From Oscillospiraceae bacterium (lineage in GTDB: Bacteria; Bacillota_A; Clostridia; Oscillospirales; CAG-272), in NCBI GenBank assembly GCA_015063445.1, contig SVUD01000051.1:1-10483 (forward strand): a stretch of 10,483 bases of DNA, in the 5' to 3' direction. Both the position numbers and the translations under genes were made by a program. Positions 1-6,549 of this stretch are shown piece by piece; position 1 is the stretch's first letter, and every line of letters starts with the position of its first letter. The notes under the pieces were generated by a model. The model saw only the letters and a program-made list of their open reading frames with translations, ran no database searches and was not told the origin of the DNA.

Positions 1-366
1 AGGCTCACACTTAGCCTTTCCCTCTCCCTCTATCTCAATAGAGCCGCCGCCGATACTGAAAACGCGAATGCGCCCAAGCGTCTTATTGCCGAGTTTAGCC
101 TCTATATCCATAGTATTTGGATGAATGGGCGTATGCGTTTCTTTATCAATAATGATTTCACACGGTGTGGGGGCAAGCGTTTCCTTAACTATTCTATCCG
201 TACCGTGTCCGATGCCCGTCAAGGCGAGCGAACCAAAAAGAGTCACGGTAAAGCTATCCGCCTCGGGATATCTTTCCTTTGCTATTTTACAAGCTCTCTC
301 CGGTCCCATTGTATGCGAAGACGAAGGACCTCTGCCTATTTTATATAAGCTTCTTATCGATTCCAT
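1..366 (-). CDS. sdaA: L-serine dehydratase (iron-sulfur type), N-terminal part, cut by the window edge
   Basis: Deaminates L-serine to pyruvate and ammonia in the cytoplasm; this family uses an oxygen-sensitive [4Fe-4S] cluster. Reading the minus strand from ATG at 366 gives 122 codons that stay open to the window edge. The protein starts MESIRSLYKIGRG and then has PSSSHTMGP at residues 14-22, the hallmark of the serine dehydratase beta domain (SDH_beta). Further matches are LFGSLALTGIGHGTD near residues 43-55 and HPNTMDI near 82-88. A good Shine-Dalgarno (GGAAGG) lies 5 nt before the ATG. The gene sits 13 bp after the acetyltransferase stop, so the two are probably co-transcribed. The cluster-binding alpha domain would lie outside the window, so I cannot tell whether this is the single-chain form or a separate beta subunit (sdaAB). 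Confidence 0.88.
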   Translation of the reverse strand, partial: MESIRSLYKIGRGPSSSHTMGPERACKIAKERYPEADSFTVTLFGSLALTGIGHGTDRIVKETLAPTPCEIIIDKETHTPIHPNTMDIEAKLGNKTLGRIRVFSIGGGSIEIEGEGKAKCEP

Positions 367-379
367 TGTAACCTTCCAA

Positions 380-1000
380 TCAAAGATTTTCGTAATCTAT
401 TTTTTTGTCTCCGTGATAATATATTTTATCATGCTCACCAATTTCACGCACGACACGGCACGGCGTTCCAAACGCAACCACGCCCGCGGGAATATCTCTC
501 GTTACAACGCTACCCGCGCCGATAACCGTGTTATCTCCTATTGTCACGCCCGGCATAATAAGAGCGCCCGCGCCTATCCATACGTTTTTTCCTATATGTA
601 CGTCAAGATTAAACTGATATGCTCCCGCTCTCAGCGTAGGATCAATTGGATGCGCCGCTGTTGAAACGACAACGTTCGGCGCAAACATAGTACCGTCTCC
701 GACGTATATATTCGCATCGTCAACAAGCGTAAGATTAAAATTAGCGTAAACGTTATTTCCAAAATAGGTATGGCGTCCTCCCCAGTTTGCGTGAAGAGGC
801 GGCTCTATATAACAGCCTGAGCCTATTTTTGCGAACATCTCTTTTAATAAGCTCTCGCGCTTCTCTTTTTCCGACGGACGAGTCGCGTTATAATCATAAA
901 GCTTTTCCAAAGCCTCGCTCTGCTCTGCCATAAGATCGTCTCCCGAGGGATAATAAACCTTTCCCGAAAGCATTCTTTCCTTTGTTTCTTTAAGTGTCAT
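380..1000 (-). CDS. maa: Maltose/galactoside-type sugar O-acetyltransferase (left-handed beta-helix)
   Basis: Predicted to move an acetyl group from acetyl-CoA to a hydroxyl of a sugar, acting as a trimer in the cytoplasm. The 206-residue protein has the N-terminal helical Mac domain (about 4-57, with KERMLSGKVYYP and LYDYNATRP) and then a hexapeptide-repeat beta-helix (about 60-185). The likely catalytic histidine is H117 in AAHPID, matching the active-site His of E. coli LacA/Maa. The helix ends in GVTIGDNTVIGAGSVVTRDIP and FGTPCRVVREI, typical of the family; length is slightly above the usual 183-200. The ATG is supported by AGAGGT about 8 nt upstream. It is the first gene of a two-gene unit with the serine dehydratase. 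The acceptor sugar cannot be read from sequence; maltose, glucose or galactosides are all possible, and the name is family-level. Confidence 0.9.
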   Translation of the reverse strand: MTLKETKERMLSGKVYYPSGDDLMAEQSEALEKLYDYNATRPSEKEKRESLLKEMFAKIGSGCYIEPPLHANWGGRHTYFGNNVYANFNLTLVDDANIYVGDGTMFAPNVVVSTAAHPIDPTLRAGAYQFNLDVHIGKNVWIGAGALIMPGVTIGDNTVIGAGSVVTRDIPAGVVAFGTPCRVVREIGEHDKIYYHGDKKIDYENL

Positions 1001-1021
1001 TATTACTTACCTCTATCGGAT

Positions 1022-1050
1022 TTTATATCATATCGAACTTTAAATTACTT
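1022..1050 (-). promoter_or_regulatory. Weak candidate promoter for the acetyltransferase-serine dehydratase unit
   Basis: On the minus strand an extended -10 reads TGaTATAAA (hexamer at 1022-1027), with no convincing -35 about 17 bp upstream. The predicted start would fall near 1015, leaving a short leader with the Shine-Dalgarno close to its 5' end. The proposed -35 and spacer region overlaps the inverted repeat at 1036-1068, so the promoter may need an activator or be blocked by a repressor. Other AT-rich hexamers in this gap could serve instead. Confidence 0.3.
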
Positions 1051-1068
1051 AAGATATGAATTAAAGTT
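1036..1068. repeat. Inverted repeat AACTTTAA-N17-TTAAAGTT, possible operator
   Basis: AACTTTAA at 1036-1043 is mirrored exactly by TTAAAGTT at 1061-1068, with a 17-nt spacer. Half-site centres are 25 bp apart, over two helical turns. It lies upstream of the acetyltransferase start, over the likely promoter. The octamer CTTAAGAT occurs at 1048-1055 inside the repeat and again at 1090-1097, 42 bp apart, which is four helical turns. Binding by a dimeric regulator is an inference; the AT-rich setting makes chance matches possible. Confidence 0.4.
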
Positions 1069-1161
1069 ACCTTTTGTCATTTACAACGCCTTAAGATGTC
1101 ATACTTTTTTTGTTTTTTTATGTTATTATATAAAAGAATGATTTAAAAAGACGAATACATC

Positions 1162-1190
1162 TTGCATTTCTTAAATTTAACTGATATAAT
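1162..1190 (+). promoter_or_regulatory. Sigma-A-like promoter of the GH2 glycosidase gene
   Basis: The -35 box TTGCAT (1162-1167) is followed after 17 bp by a perfect -10 TATAAT (1185-1190), with an extended -10 TG at 1182-1183. Transcription should start near 1197, giving a leader of about 75 nt before the ATG at 1271. The -10 box lies in the left half of a 22-bp palindrome, so repressor control is likely. Confidence 0.65.
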
Positions 1191-1205
1191 ATACGTATAT
1201 TATAT
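1184..1205. repeat. 22-bp perfect palindrome on the -10 box, likely operator
   Basis: Each half is ATATAATATAC or its complement, with the axis between 1194 and 1195. It spans the -10 box and the predicted start of the glycosidase promoter, the usual place for a repressor site. It also presents TATAAT on both strands, so it could carry a second, leftward -10. It consists almost only of A and T, which lowers its specificity; the CG at the centre is the only GC content. Confidence 0.5.
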
Positions 1206-1270
1206 AATACCGGCAAAAAAATATCAACACAAAATTAAAATTATTTTTATCTTCGAAGGAGAAAAAAGCA

Positions 1271-3019
1271 ATGTTTAACACTATTCCACGTCCAGAGCAT
1301 CCAAATCCACAATGGAAAAGAGAATCCTTCGTCAACCTTAACGGCGAATGGATGTTTGAAATAGATAAATCCGCAAGCGGATTTCACAGAAATCTTCAAA
1401 AGGCGGAAACTCTTCCCCTTAAGATAAACGTCCCCTTCTGCCCCGAAAGCTCTCTTTCCGGAATTGGCGAAAAGGACTTTATGCTCCAGGTATGGTACAA
1501 GAAAAAGCTTACCTTTACCGAAGAAGAGCTTAATGGAAGAAGAATAATCTTCCATATAGGCGCTGCCGATTTTAAAACTACCGTATACGTAAACGGAACC
1601 GAAGCGGGACTTCCCCACGTTGGAGGCTTTGTTTCATTTGAATATGATATAACGAAGCTTCTCGTTCCCGGTGAGAACGATATCACGATCTGCTGCTACG
1701 ATGACACCCGTTCGCAAAAACAGGGACTTGGTAAGCAGTGCACTAAATTTTATTCAATCGGCTGTTGCTACACAAGAACTACCGGTATCTGGCAAACCGT
1801 ATGGTACGAGTCTGTCCCCGAAAGCTACATAAAATACGCTAAGATCACTCCCGATGCCATTAACTCAAGCGTATCGGTAAGCTGCGAGCTCGTTGGCTCG
1901 GGCGACCTCACCGCAGAGGTGTTCTTTGAGGGTAAAAAGGTCGGCGAGGCTAAAAAGAAAAACCTCTCAGTGACAGGAATTCTCGAAATTCCTCTTTCCG
2001 AAACTCATCTTTGGGATCTCGGCGAAGGAAATCTCTACGATGTTAAATTCACCTTTGGAGAGGATAAGGTTTCAAGCTACTTTGGACTTCGTCACATCGA
2101 AATGAAGGACGGCAAGTTCCTTCTCAACGGCAGAAGCGTATTCCAAAGACTTGTTCTCGACCAGGGTTTTTATCACGACGGAATCTGGACCGCGCCCACG
2201 GAAGAAGCTCTTATTAAGGATATCGAATGCTCTCTTGCCGCAGGCTTTAACGGAGCACGACTTCACGAAAAGGTATTCGAGCCCCTCTTCCTTTATCATG
2301 CGGATAAGAAGGGATATATGGTTTGGGGAGAGTATGGAAACTGGGGACTTGATCACTCCGATATCAATAACCTTTCAACCTTCCTTCCCGATTGGCTCAA
2401 CTCCGTGAAGCGTGACTATAACCACCCCGCTATCATAGGTTGGTGTCCCTTTAACGAAACCTGGGACTTCGGCGATCAGAAAAAGCGTCAGGACAACAAT
2501 TTCTTGCGTATAGTTTACGAGGAAACAAAACGCTTTGATTCAACACGCCCCTGCATCGACACAAGCGGAAACTATCACGTTATTACCGATATATTCGATC
2601 TTCACGACTACGATCAGAATCCCGAAACCTTCAAGGAGAGATATGATACTCTCTACAAGGAAAACAAGCTTATCGGCGCGAGAGCTTATCTTGACAGACA
2701 GACCTGGCGCGGCGAGCCTGTATTCATCTCCGAGTACGGCGGAATAGGTATCGACCTCAGCGCGGCTATGAAAAACGATAGCAAAAAGGCGTGGAGCTAC
2801 GGCGAGGCTCCCAAGAGCTACGAGGAATTCTACGCAAGATACGACGGACTTACAACAGCTCTTCTTGATAACCCCAAGATGTTCGGCTTCTGCTACACTC
2901 AGCTTACAGACGTTGAACAGGAGATCAACGGTCTGTTCGAATTCGTTACCAGAAAGCCTAAATTTGATATGGAAATTATCAGCAAGATAAACAAGAAAAA
3001 GGCCGCAATTGAAGATTAA
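1271..3019 (+). CDS. Glycoside hydrolase family 2 enzyme (beta-galactosidase/beta-glucuronidase-like), cytoplasmic
   Basis: A retaining beta-glycosidase of 582 residues with the three-domain GH2 core: jelly-roll sugar-binding domain (about 1-180, with FVNLNGEWMFE and VYVNGTEAG), immunoglobulin-like domain (about 185-275) and TIM barrel (about 278-582). The acid/base is most likely E396 in WCPFNETWD and the nucleophile E488 in FISEYGG, both standard GH2 contexts. There is no signal peptide, so it should act on small oligosaccharides after import. It lacks the extra C-terminal domains of LacZ. The usual barrel-entry motif G-V-N-x-H is replaced by VFQRLVLDQGFYHDG (290-304), so substrate specificity is open. 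Start is backed by AAGGAG 9 nt before the ATG. It is a single-gene unit, with its own promoter and a strong terminator just after it. Family assignment is firm, substrate is not. Confidence 0.92.
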   Translation: MFNTIPRPEHPNPQWKRESFVNLNGEWMFEIDKSASGFHRNLQKAETLPLKINVPFCPESSLSGIGEKDFMLQVWYKKKLTFTEEELNGRRIIFHIGAADFKTTVYVNGTEAGLPHVGGFVSFEYDITKLLVPGENDITICCYDDTRSQKQGLGKQCTKFYSIGCCYTRTTGIWQTVWYESVPESYIKYAKITPDAINSSVSVSCELVGSGDLTAEVFFEGKKVGEAKKKNLSVTGILEIPLSETHLWDLGEGNLYDVKFTFGEDKVSSYFGLRHIEMKDGKFLLNGRSVFQRLVLDQGFYHDGIWTAPTEEALIKDIECSLAAGFNGARLHEKVFEPLFLYHADKKGYMVWGEYGNWGLDHSDINNLSTFLPDWLNSVKRDYNHPAIIGWCPFNETWDFGDQKKRQDNNFLRIVYEETKRFDSTRPCIDTSGNYHVITDIFDLHDYDQNPETFKERYDTLYKENKLIGARAYLDRQTWRGEPVFISEYGGIGIDLSAAMKNDSKKAWSYGEAPKSYEEFYARYDGLTTALLDNPKMFGFCYTQLTDVEQEINGLFEFVTRKPKFDMEIISKINKKKAAIED

Positions 3020-3067
3020 TCGATAAATAATTAAAATAATTGTTTACATCTATTTCACTTTGACTAT

Positions 3068-3109
3068 AAAAGACCGTTCGGATTGCTTTTCCCGAGCGGT
3101 CTTTTTTTA
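3068..3109 (+). terminator. Intrinsic terminator of the GH2 gene
   Basis: A 13-bp stem (3069-3081 with 3092-3104, one G-T pair; core AAGACCG/CGGTCTT) encloses a 10-nt loop and runs into seven T residues. It starts about 50 bp after the stop codon, so the glycosidase is transcribed apart from the membrane protein genes that follow. Confidence 0.9.
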
Positions 3110-3181
3110 GCGTATTTTAAGCACATTTAAACTTAAATTCCAAACTTAATAATACTTAATATTTAAAAGAGCGTTTTTTTG

Positions 3182-3210
3182 TTGATTTTTGCATTATTTT
3201 TTGATAAAAT
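3182..3210 (+). promoter_or_regulatory. Sigma-A-like promoter of the tandem membrane protein genes
   Basis: TTGATT (3182-3187), 17-bp spacer, TAAAAT (3205-3210), with an extended -10 TG at 3202-3203. The predicted start near 3217 gives a leader of only about 22 nt that already contains the Shine-Dalgarno GGAGGA (3225-3230). Three ACTTAA hexamers lie just upstream (3131, 3144 and 3154). Confidence 0.6.
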
Positions 3211-3238
3211 GCTTTTGTATAAACGGAGGACTTAATAT

Positions 3239-4012
3239 ATGTTTGATTTAGGTCATATTCTTTATATGGTTATATCAGCAGTTATAAGCGCCGCAACGCT
3301 TTATCTTATGCATAAATATTTCGTGACCGATGACAAAAAAGCGCTCGGGCTCAAATTTTTTGCCGTTATAACCGTAATAATTCATTACAGCTCTCTTTGG
3401 GTAGATTTTCTCAAGGAAGGCAGCGCAGACGTTCCGAGCGTAATGCTTTTCCCGATTCACCCCTGCAACGTATGCATGTGGCTTCTCATAGCTTCGGCGT
3501 TCGTTAAAAACAAGAAATGCGAGGCTTACAGAATTCTCACTGAATTTACATTTTGGGGCGGAACCGTGTGCGGATTTATCGGCATTCTGCTTAATGAAAA
3601 CTACGACTCAACGCCAAGCCTTTTAGATTATGACGTTCTTAAAGGACTTCTCAGTCACTCCACTATGCTTATCGGATGTATCTATCTTTTAGTGTCGGGA
3701 ATCGTTAAAATTCGAGTAAAAAACGTGTTTTCCATAATCGCGGGACTTCTTTTGTTTTTGATTGACGGAGCTGTAATTAACACAATTTATGATATCTTTG
3801 GTCTCGACCCGTGCAACTCAATGTATCTTTTGGAAGCGCCGTTTCCAAATATTCCGTGGCTCATAACTCCCGTTATGGGACTTGCCGGCGTTCTCTTCGC
3901 CTTTATCTGTACGGCAATTTATGAGCGAATAGCTCTCGCAAAGGACGAGAGATGGTACTCAATTCTCAAAAAAAGACGAGAGGCAAAAAGCAACACCAAC
4001 GTATCCATATAA
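3239..4012 (+). CDS. YwaF/TIGR02206-type seven-helix membrane protein, first of a tandem pair
   Basis: An integral membrane protein of 257 residues with about seven hydrophobic segments (roughly 5-24, 39-58, 70-90, 103-118, 138-157, 163-184, 208-228) and a short basic cytoplasmic tail (KKRREAK). FPIHPCN at 71-77, at the start of the third segment, fits the P-[LI]-H-x-C signature I associate with the YwaF (TIGR02206, TMEM164-like) family. A second typical site is INTIYDIFGLDPCNSMYLLEAP near 180-201, before the last helix. No function is established for bacterial members. The ATG is set by GGAGGA 8 nt upstream. It is followed after 54 bp by a second protein of the same type, probably in one transcript. 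The family call rests on motif and topology, not on an alignment. Confidence 0.7.
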   Translation: MFDLGHILYMVISAVISAATLYLMHKYFVTDDKKALGLKFFAVITVIIHYSSLWVDFLKEGSADVPSVMLFPIHPCNVCMWLLIASAFVKNKKCEAYRILTEFTFWGGTVCGFIGILLNENYDSTPSLLDYDVLKGLLSHSTMLIGCIYLLVSGIVKIRVKNVFSIIAGLLLFLIDGAVINTIYDIFGLDPCNSMYLLEAPFPNIPWLITPVMGLAGVLFAFICTAIYERIALAKDERWYSILKKRREAKSNTNVSI

Positions 4013-4066
4013 GTTAAAACCGGCAAAGCTTTCAAATCAAAAATACATTTTTAAGGAGAAAAAACA

Positions 4067-4867
4067 ATGTATAACTTTTTAACCTGGCTTTTCAAAAACA
4101 GAGAAGAGCCGTTTGAAATCGCTTTTTTAAATCCCTTCCACTTAGCTTATCTCGCAATCATCATAGGACTCACAATAGGACTTGCTTACTACCTTAAAGC
4201 GCATCCCGAAAAGAAGTCCGTAACGCTTCGAATCCTCGCCTACTCGCTTGTTACCGTCTACATAGCAGACTTTTTCATCCAGCCCTTTATGTCGGGAGAT
4301 TTTGAGATGAATATCGACAAGCTTCCCTTCCATATATGTACGGTTCTTTGCCCCGTTGTAGCATTTACGGAATTCAACAAGCATTTTGAAAAAATAAAAG
4401 AGCCCGTTGCCTTCCTCGCTATTGTAGCTCCCCTTATGTACCTTGTCTATCCCGGAAGCGCAATAGGTGATATATCTCCCTTCTGCTACAAAATCATTCA
4501 AACCTTTGTATATCACGGCATACTCTTCTCTTGGGGACTTAATACGCTTGCGTCCGGTCAATTTGTTCCAAGCATTAAGAACTGCTATAAATCGCTTATA
4601 GGTATCGCTCTTATTGCCGTTTGGGCAACGCTCGGCAATCTTTCTTATAACCCCTCATACCTCGGCGTTGATTGCGATTGGCACTATGACTGGTTCTTCC
4701 TCACAGGCACTACCTTCCCCTTCGTTCCTCCGTATCTTATGCCCCTCGCTGTTATCGCCGCGATTTTCGGTATGGTAATGATAATCTACGGACTCTACTA
4801 TGCATATATCAGCCTCTCGGCAAAGCACGCCGCAAAAAAGGCTTTAAATTCAACCGCTAACAACTAA
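4067..4867 (+). CDS. YwaF/TIGR02206-type seven-helix membrane protein, second of a tandem pair
   Basis: A 266-residue polytopic membrane protein with hydrophobic segments near 24-43, 54-74, 86-104, 112-130, 143-162, 174-192 and 223-248. The family-like motif is LPFHIC at 86-91, at the same place (start of helix 3) as FPIHPC in the upstream gene. The stretch YKIIQTFVYHGILFSWGL (141-158) with its histidine matches SHSTMLIGCIYLL of the neighbour. Outside these sites the two proteins have diverged strongly, so this is an old duplication, or two genes of one family that were kept together. AAGGAG lies 8 nt before the ATG. Cysteines C91, C95, C140, C173 and C203 are notable but of unknown role. Function unknown; a lone permease or signalling role would be guesswork. 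Confidence 0.7.
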   Translation: MYNFLTWLFKNREEPFEIAFLNPFHLAYLAIIIGLTIGLAYYLKAHPEKKSVTLRILAYSLVTVYIADFFIQPFMSGDFEMNIDKLPFHICTVLCPVVAFTEFNKHFEKIKEPVAFLAIVAPLMYLVYPGSAIGDISPFCYKIIQTFVYHGILFSWGLNTLASGQFVPSIKNCYKSLIGIALIAVWATLGNLSYNPSYLGVDCDWHYDWFFLTGTTFPFVPPYLMPLAVIAAIFGMVMIIYGLYYAYISLSAKHAAKKALNSTANN

Positions 4868-4888
4868 TCAAAACAAAAAGCAAAAAAG

Positions 4889-4946
4889 CAAAAGAGAGAT
4901 TCAAAACACTGATACTGTAGCCGTGTTTTTGGAATCTCTCTTTTTT
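4889..4946. terminator. Long bidirectional intrinsic terminator
   Basis: A 13-bp outer stem (4890-4902 with 4932-4944, AAAAGAGAGATTC and its complement) continues after a 2-nt bulge into a 7-bp inner stem (AAAACAC/GTGTTTT), with a 13-nt loop. On the plus strand it ends in a T run (4941-4946) and closes the membrane protein unit. On the minus strand T-rich DNA also follows, so it can stop transcripts coming from lctD, which has no other clear terminator. Confidence 0.85.
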
Positions 4947-5017
4947 AGTGCGATAATATTGCCATTACATTCTGCCGTAATGGGAGACAGATTTTAGATG
5001 AGAAGCGTTCTTCACGA

Positions 5018-5048
5018 CCCGAAGGCGTAGAAACCTACGCCGAGCGGG
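5018..5048. repeat. Hairpin inside the inverted-repeat element
   Basis: GGCGTAG (5024-5030) and CTACGCC (5035-5041) pair perfectly around an AAAC loop. CCCG (5018-5021) and CGGG (5045-5048) extend the stem past a small internal loop. It forms on either strand and has no T run, so it is more likely a structured repeat or transcript-stabilising hairpin than a terminator. Confidence 0.6.
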
Positions 5049-5139
5049 AGCGAAGGGCGGTTATCACTAAAATATGTCCCCATTAAATCCACGTCGAGTG
5101 GGAGCGAAGGACCCGTTATCCTAAAATATGTCCCCATTA
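5041..5139. repeat. Two 45-bp direct repeats with a 54-bp period
   Basis: Copy one (5041-5085) and copy two (5095-5139) both run from CGAG[C/T]GGGAGCGAAGG through GTTATC to the 19-base end CTAAAATATGTCCCCATTA. They differ at a few positions around the middle. The arrangement suggests tandem duplication of one end of the element, or a second copy nested at the first. Confidence 0.7.
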
Positions 5140-6531
5140 GAAGCAAACCTTACCGGGATTTAATATATTCTTCTCGTCGAAGACTCTCTTTATACCCTGC
5201 ATAAGCGCTATGGGAGTCTCTCCGTACTGACGTCTTAAGTAACCTTTCTTTGCGTAGCCTATACCATGCTCACCCGAAACGAGTCCGCCAATCTCCTCAG
5301 CCTTCTTGTACATACGGTCGAAGCATTCCGAAAGCTTTGCTTTCCAGGTTTCTTCATCAAGGTCATCACGGCAAATGTATATATGAAGATTTCCGTCTCC
5401 AGCATGACCGAAGCTGGGAATACGCATTCCCATTTCATCGGAAAGAGTGTGCGTGAATTTTATAAATTCGGCTATCATATCCTTGGGAACGACAACGTCG
5501 CACTCATCCATTTCGGTGGTGGATGCCTTGATTGCTTCAAGGAATGCGCCTCTTGCCGACCAAACCGCCTTTTTTCTTTCCTCTGTATCTACTATATAAG
5601 CATCTAAAGCTCCTATTTCAAGGCAAAGGTTAGCAACCGTGTTCATATCAGACTCTACCTGAGCGTCGGTATTTCCGTCAAAGGTAAGGAGTATGTAAGC
5701 ATCGTTTTTGGTATCGGGGAATTTCTTTCCAAGATAGCTCTCGGAGAAAAGAATCGTGTCACGCGACATATATTCAATGGCGGTGGGAGTCACCTTTGAG
5801 CAGATGATCTTCGGCACAGCCTCAATGGCGCTCTTCATATCGGAAAAAGGCACAAGAAGGCTTACTGACACCTTAGGCAACGGAACAAGCTTAAGCACCG
5901 CCTCGGTTATAATACAAAGAGTTCCCTCAGAGCCGATAACGAGGTCCTTAAGACTATATCCCGAGCTGTTTTTCGCAACCTTTGCGCCAAGCTCAAGAAT
6001 TTCACCGTTAGGCATTACAACGGTAAGCGCTCTTACGTAATCTCTCGTAACACCGTACTTAACGGCACGCATACCGCCTGCGTTGGTGGATATGTTTCCG
6101 CCGATGGTAGCCGACTTTTCACCCGGATCGGGCGGATAGAGAAAATCGTTTTCCTCGGCAAACGCGGCAAGCTCCATAAGAAGCACGCCGGGCTGAACGG
6201 TAACGGTGAGATTGTTTTTATCAAGCTCAAGAATTTTATTCATCTTCGTGGTTTCGAGAAGTATTCCGCCCTCAACCGCAACGGCTGAGCCAACGAGTCC
6301 CGTGCCGCTTCCTCTTACGGTTACGGGAATGCATCTCTCATAAGCAAGCTTCATGATCTCGCTTATCTCTTCCGTCGTATAAGCGCGGACGAGAGCCTCT
6401 GGCATTTTTTCTATACCGCCAAGCTCGTCGTGAGCATAATCGGGGCTTATGCTGTCTCCGACAAGCACCTCGTTTTCACCAACGATAGCGCGAAGAGCCG
6501 CAATATCGCTTTCGGTAATCTTGTTATACAT
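5137..6531 (-). CDS. lctD: FAD-linked lactate dehydrogenase subunit of an ETF/LDH complex (GlcD/LctD family)
   Basis: Oxidises lactate (probably the D form) to pyruvate with FAD and hands electrons to the ETF encoded just upstream. The 464-residue protein has the PCMH-type FAD-binding domain (about 40-220) with [14 protein letters not shown] (69-82) and [12 protein letters not shown] (135-146), then the FAD-oxidase C-terminal domain with HAGDGNLH (376-383) and EHGIG (421-425), ending in the usual NPGKV. The start ATG overlaps the etfA stop as TAATG, with a strong AAAGGAGG about 10 nt upstream inside etfA, so translation is coupled. The order etfB-etfA-lctD is that of the A. woodii lactate dehydrogenase complex. 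The stop codon lies in the terminal repeat of the adjoining element. Glycolate or another 2-hydroxy acid as substrate cannot be excluded, but the larA neighbour favours lactate. Confidence 0.88.
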   Translation of the reverse strand: MYNKITESDIAALRAIVGENEVLVGDSISPDYAHDELGGIEKMPEALVRAYTTEEISEIMKLAYERCIPVTVRGSGTGLVGSAVAVEGGILLETTKMNKILELDKNNLTVTVQPGVLLMELAAFAEENDFLYPPDPGEKSATIGGNISTNAGGMRAVKYGVTRDYVRALTVVMPNGEILELGAKVAKNSSGYSLKDLVIGSEGTLCIITEAVLKLVPLPKVSVSLLVPFSDMKSAIEAVPKIICSKVTPTAIEYMSRDTILFSESYLGKKFPDTKNDAYILLTFDGNTDAQVESDMNTVANLCLEIGALDAYIVDTEERKKAVWSARGAFLEAIKASTTEMDECDVVVPKDMIAEFIKFTHTLSDEMGMRIPSFGHAGDGNLHIYICRDDLDEETWKAKLSECFDRMYKKAEEIGGLVSGEHGIGYAKKGYLRRQYGETPIALMQGIKRVFDEKNILNPGKVCF

Positions 6532-6549
6532 TACTGACGAGCCTCCTTT
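6529..6549 (-). promoter_or_regulatory. Translational coupling site between etfA and lctD
   Basis: The etfA stop TAA and the lctD start ATG share one base (TAATG, 6529-6533). AAAGGAGG at 6542-6549 lies within the last etfA codons. Ribosomes ending etfA can restart directly on lctD, which helps make the complex subunits in matched amounts. Confidence 0.85.

Larger units (their letters stand above)
4978..5139. mobile_element. Candidate MITE or REP-like element with terminal inverted repeats, no coding capacity
   Basis: The left end reads TAATGGGAGACAGATTTTAG on the plus strand (4978-4997). The right end reads TAATGGGGACATATTTTAG on the minus strand (5139-5121). They differ by one base change and one single-base gap. 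A further copy of the right end lies inside at 5067-5085. Both ends begin with TA, which would fit a TA target as in IS630/Tc1-mariner relatives, but I see no longer target duplication. The 162-bp element has no ORF and holds a GC-rich hairpin. It abuts lctD so closely that its terminal TTA supplies the lctD stop codon. Mobility is an inference; it could also be an immobile intergenic repeat family. Confidence 0.55.

Noticed and set aside
125..664. Long plus-strand reading frame opposite the serine dehydratase and acetyltransferase genes
   Set aside because: It is antisense to two well-supported genes, crosses their junction, has no recognisable domain and no ribosome binding site.
1247..1686. 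Two minus-strand reading frames inside the GH2 gene
   Set aside because: They mirror the glycosidase coding sequence; composition is that of a shadow frame and no domain is visible.
4962..4983. Small inverted repeat CCATTAC/GTAATGG
   Set aside because: Seven-base arms that partly overlap the left terminal repeat of the element; could be the remnant of another element end, but too short to call separately.
5041..5139. Possible CRISPR array
   Set aside because: Only two imperfect repeats, with a 9-bp gap between them, and no cas genes.
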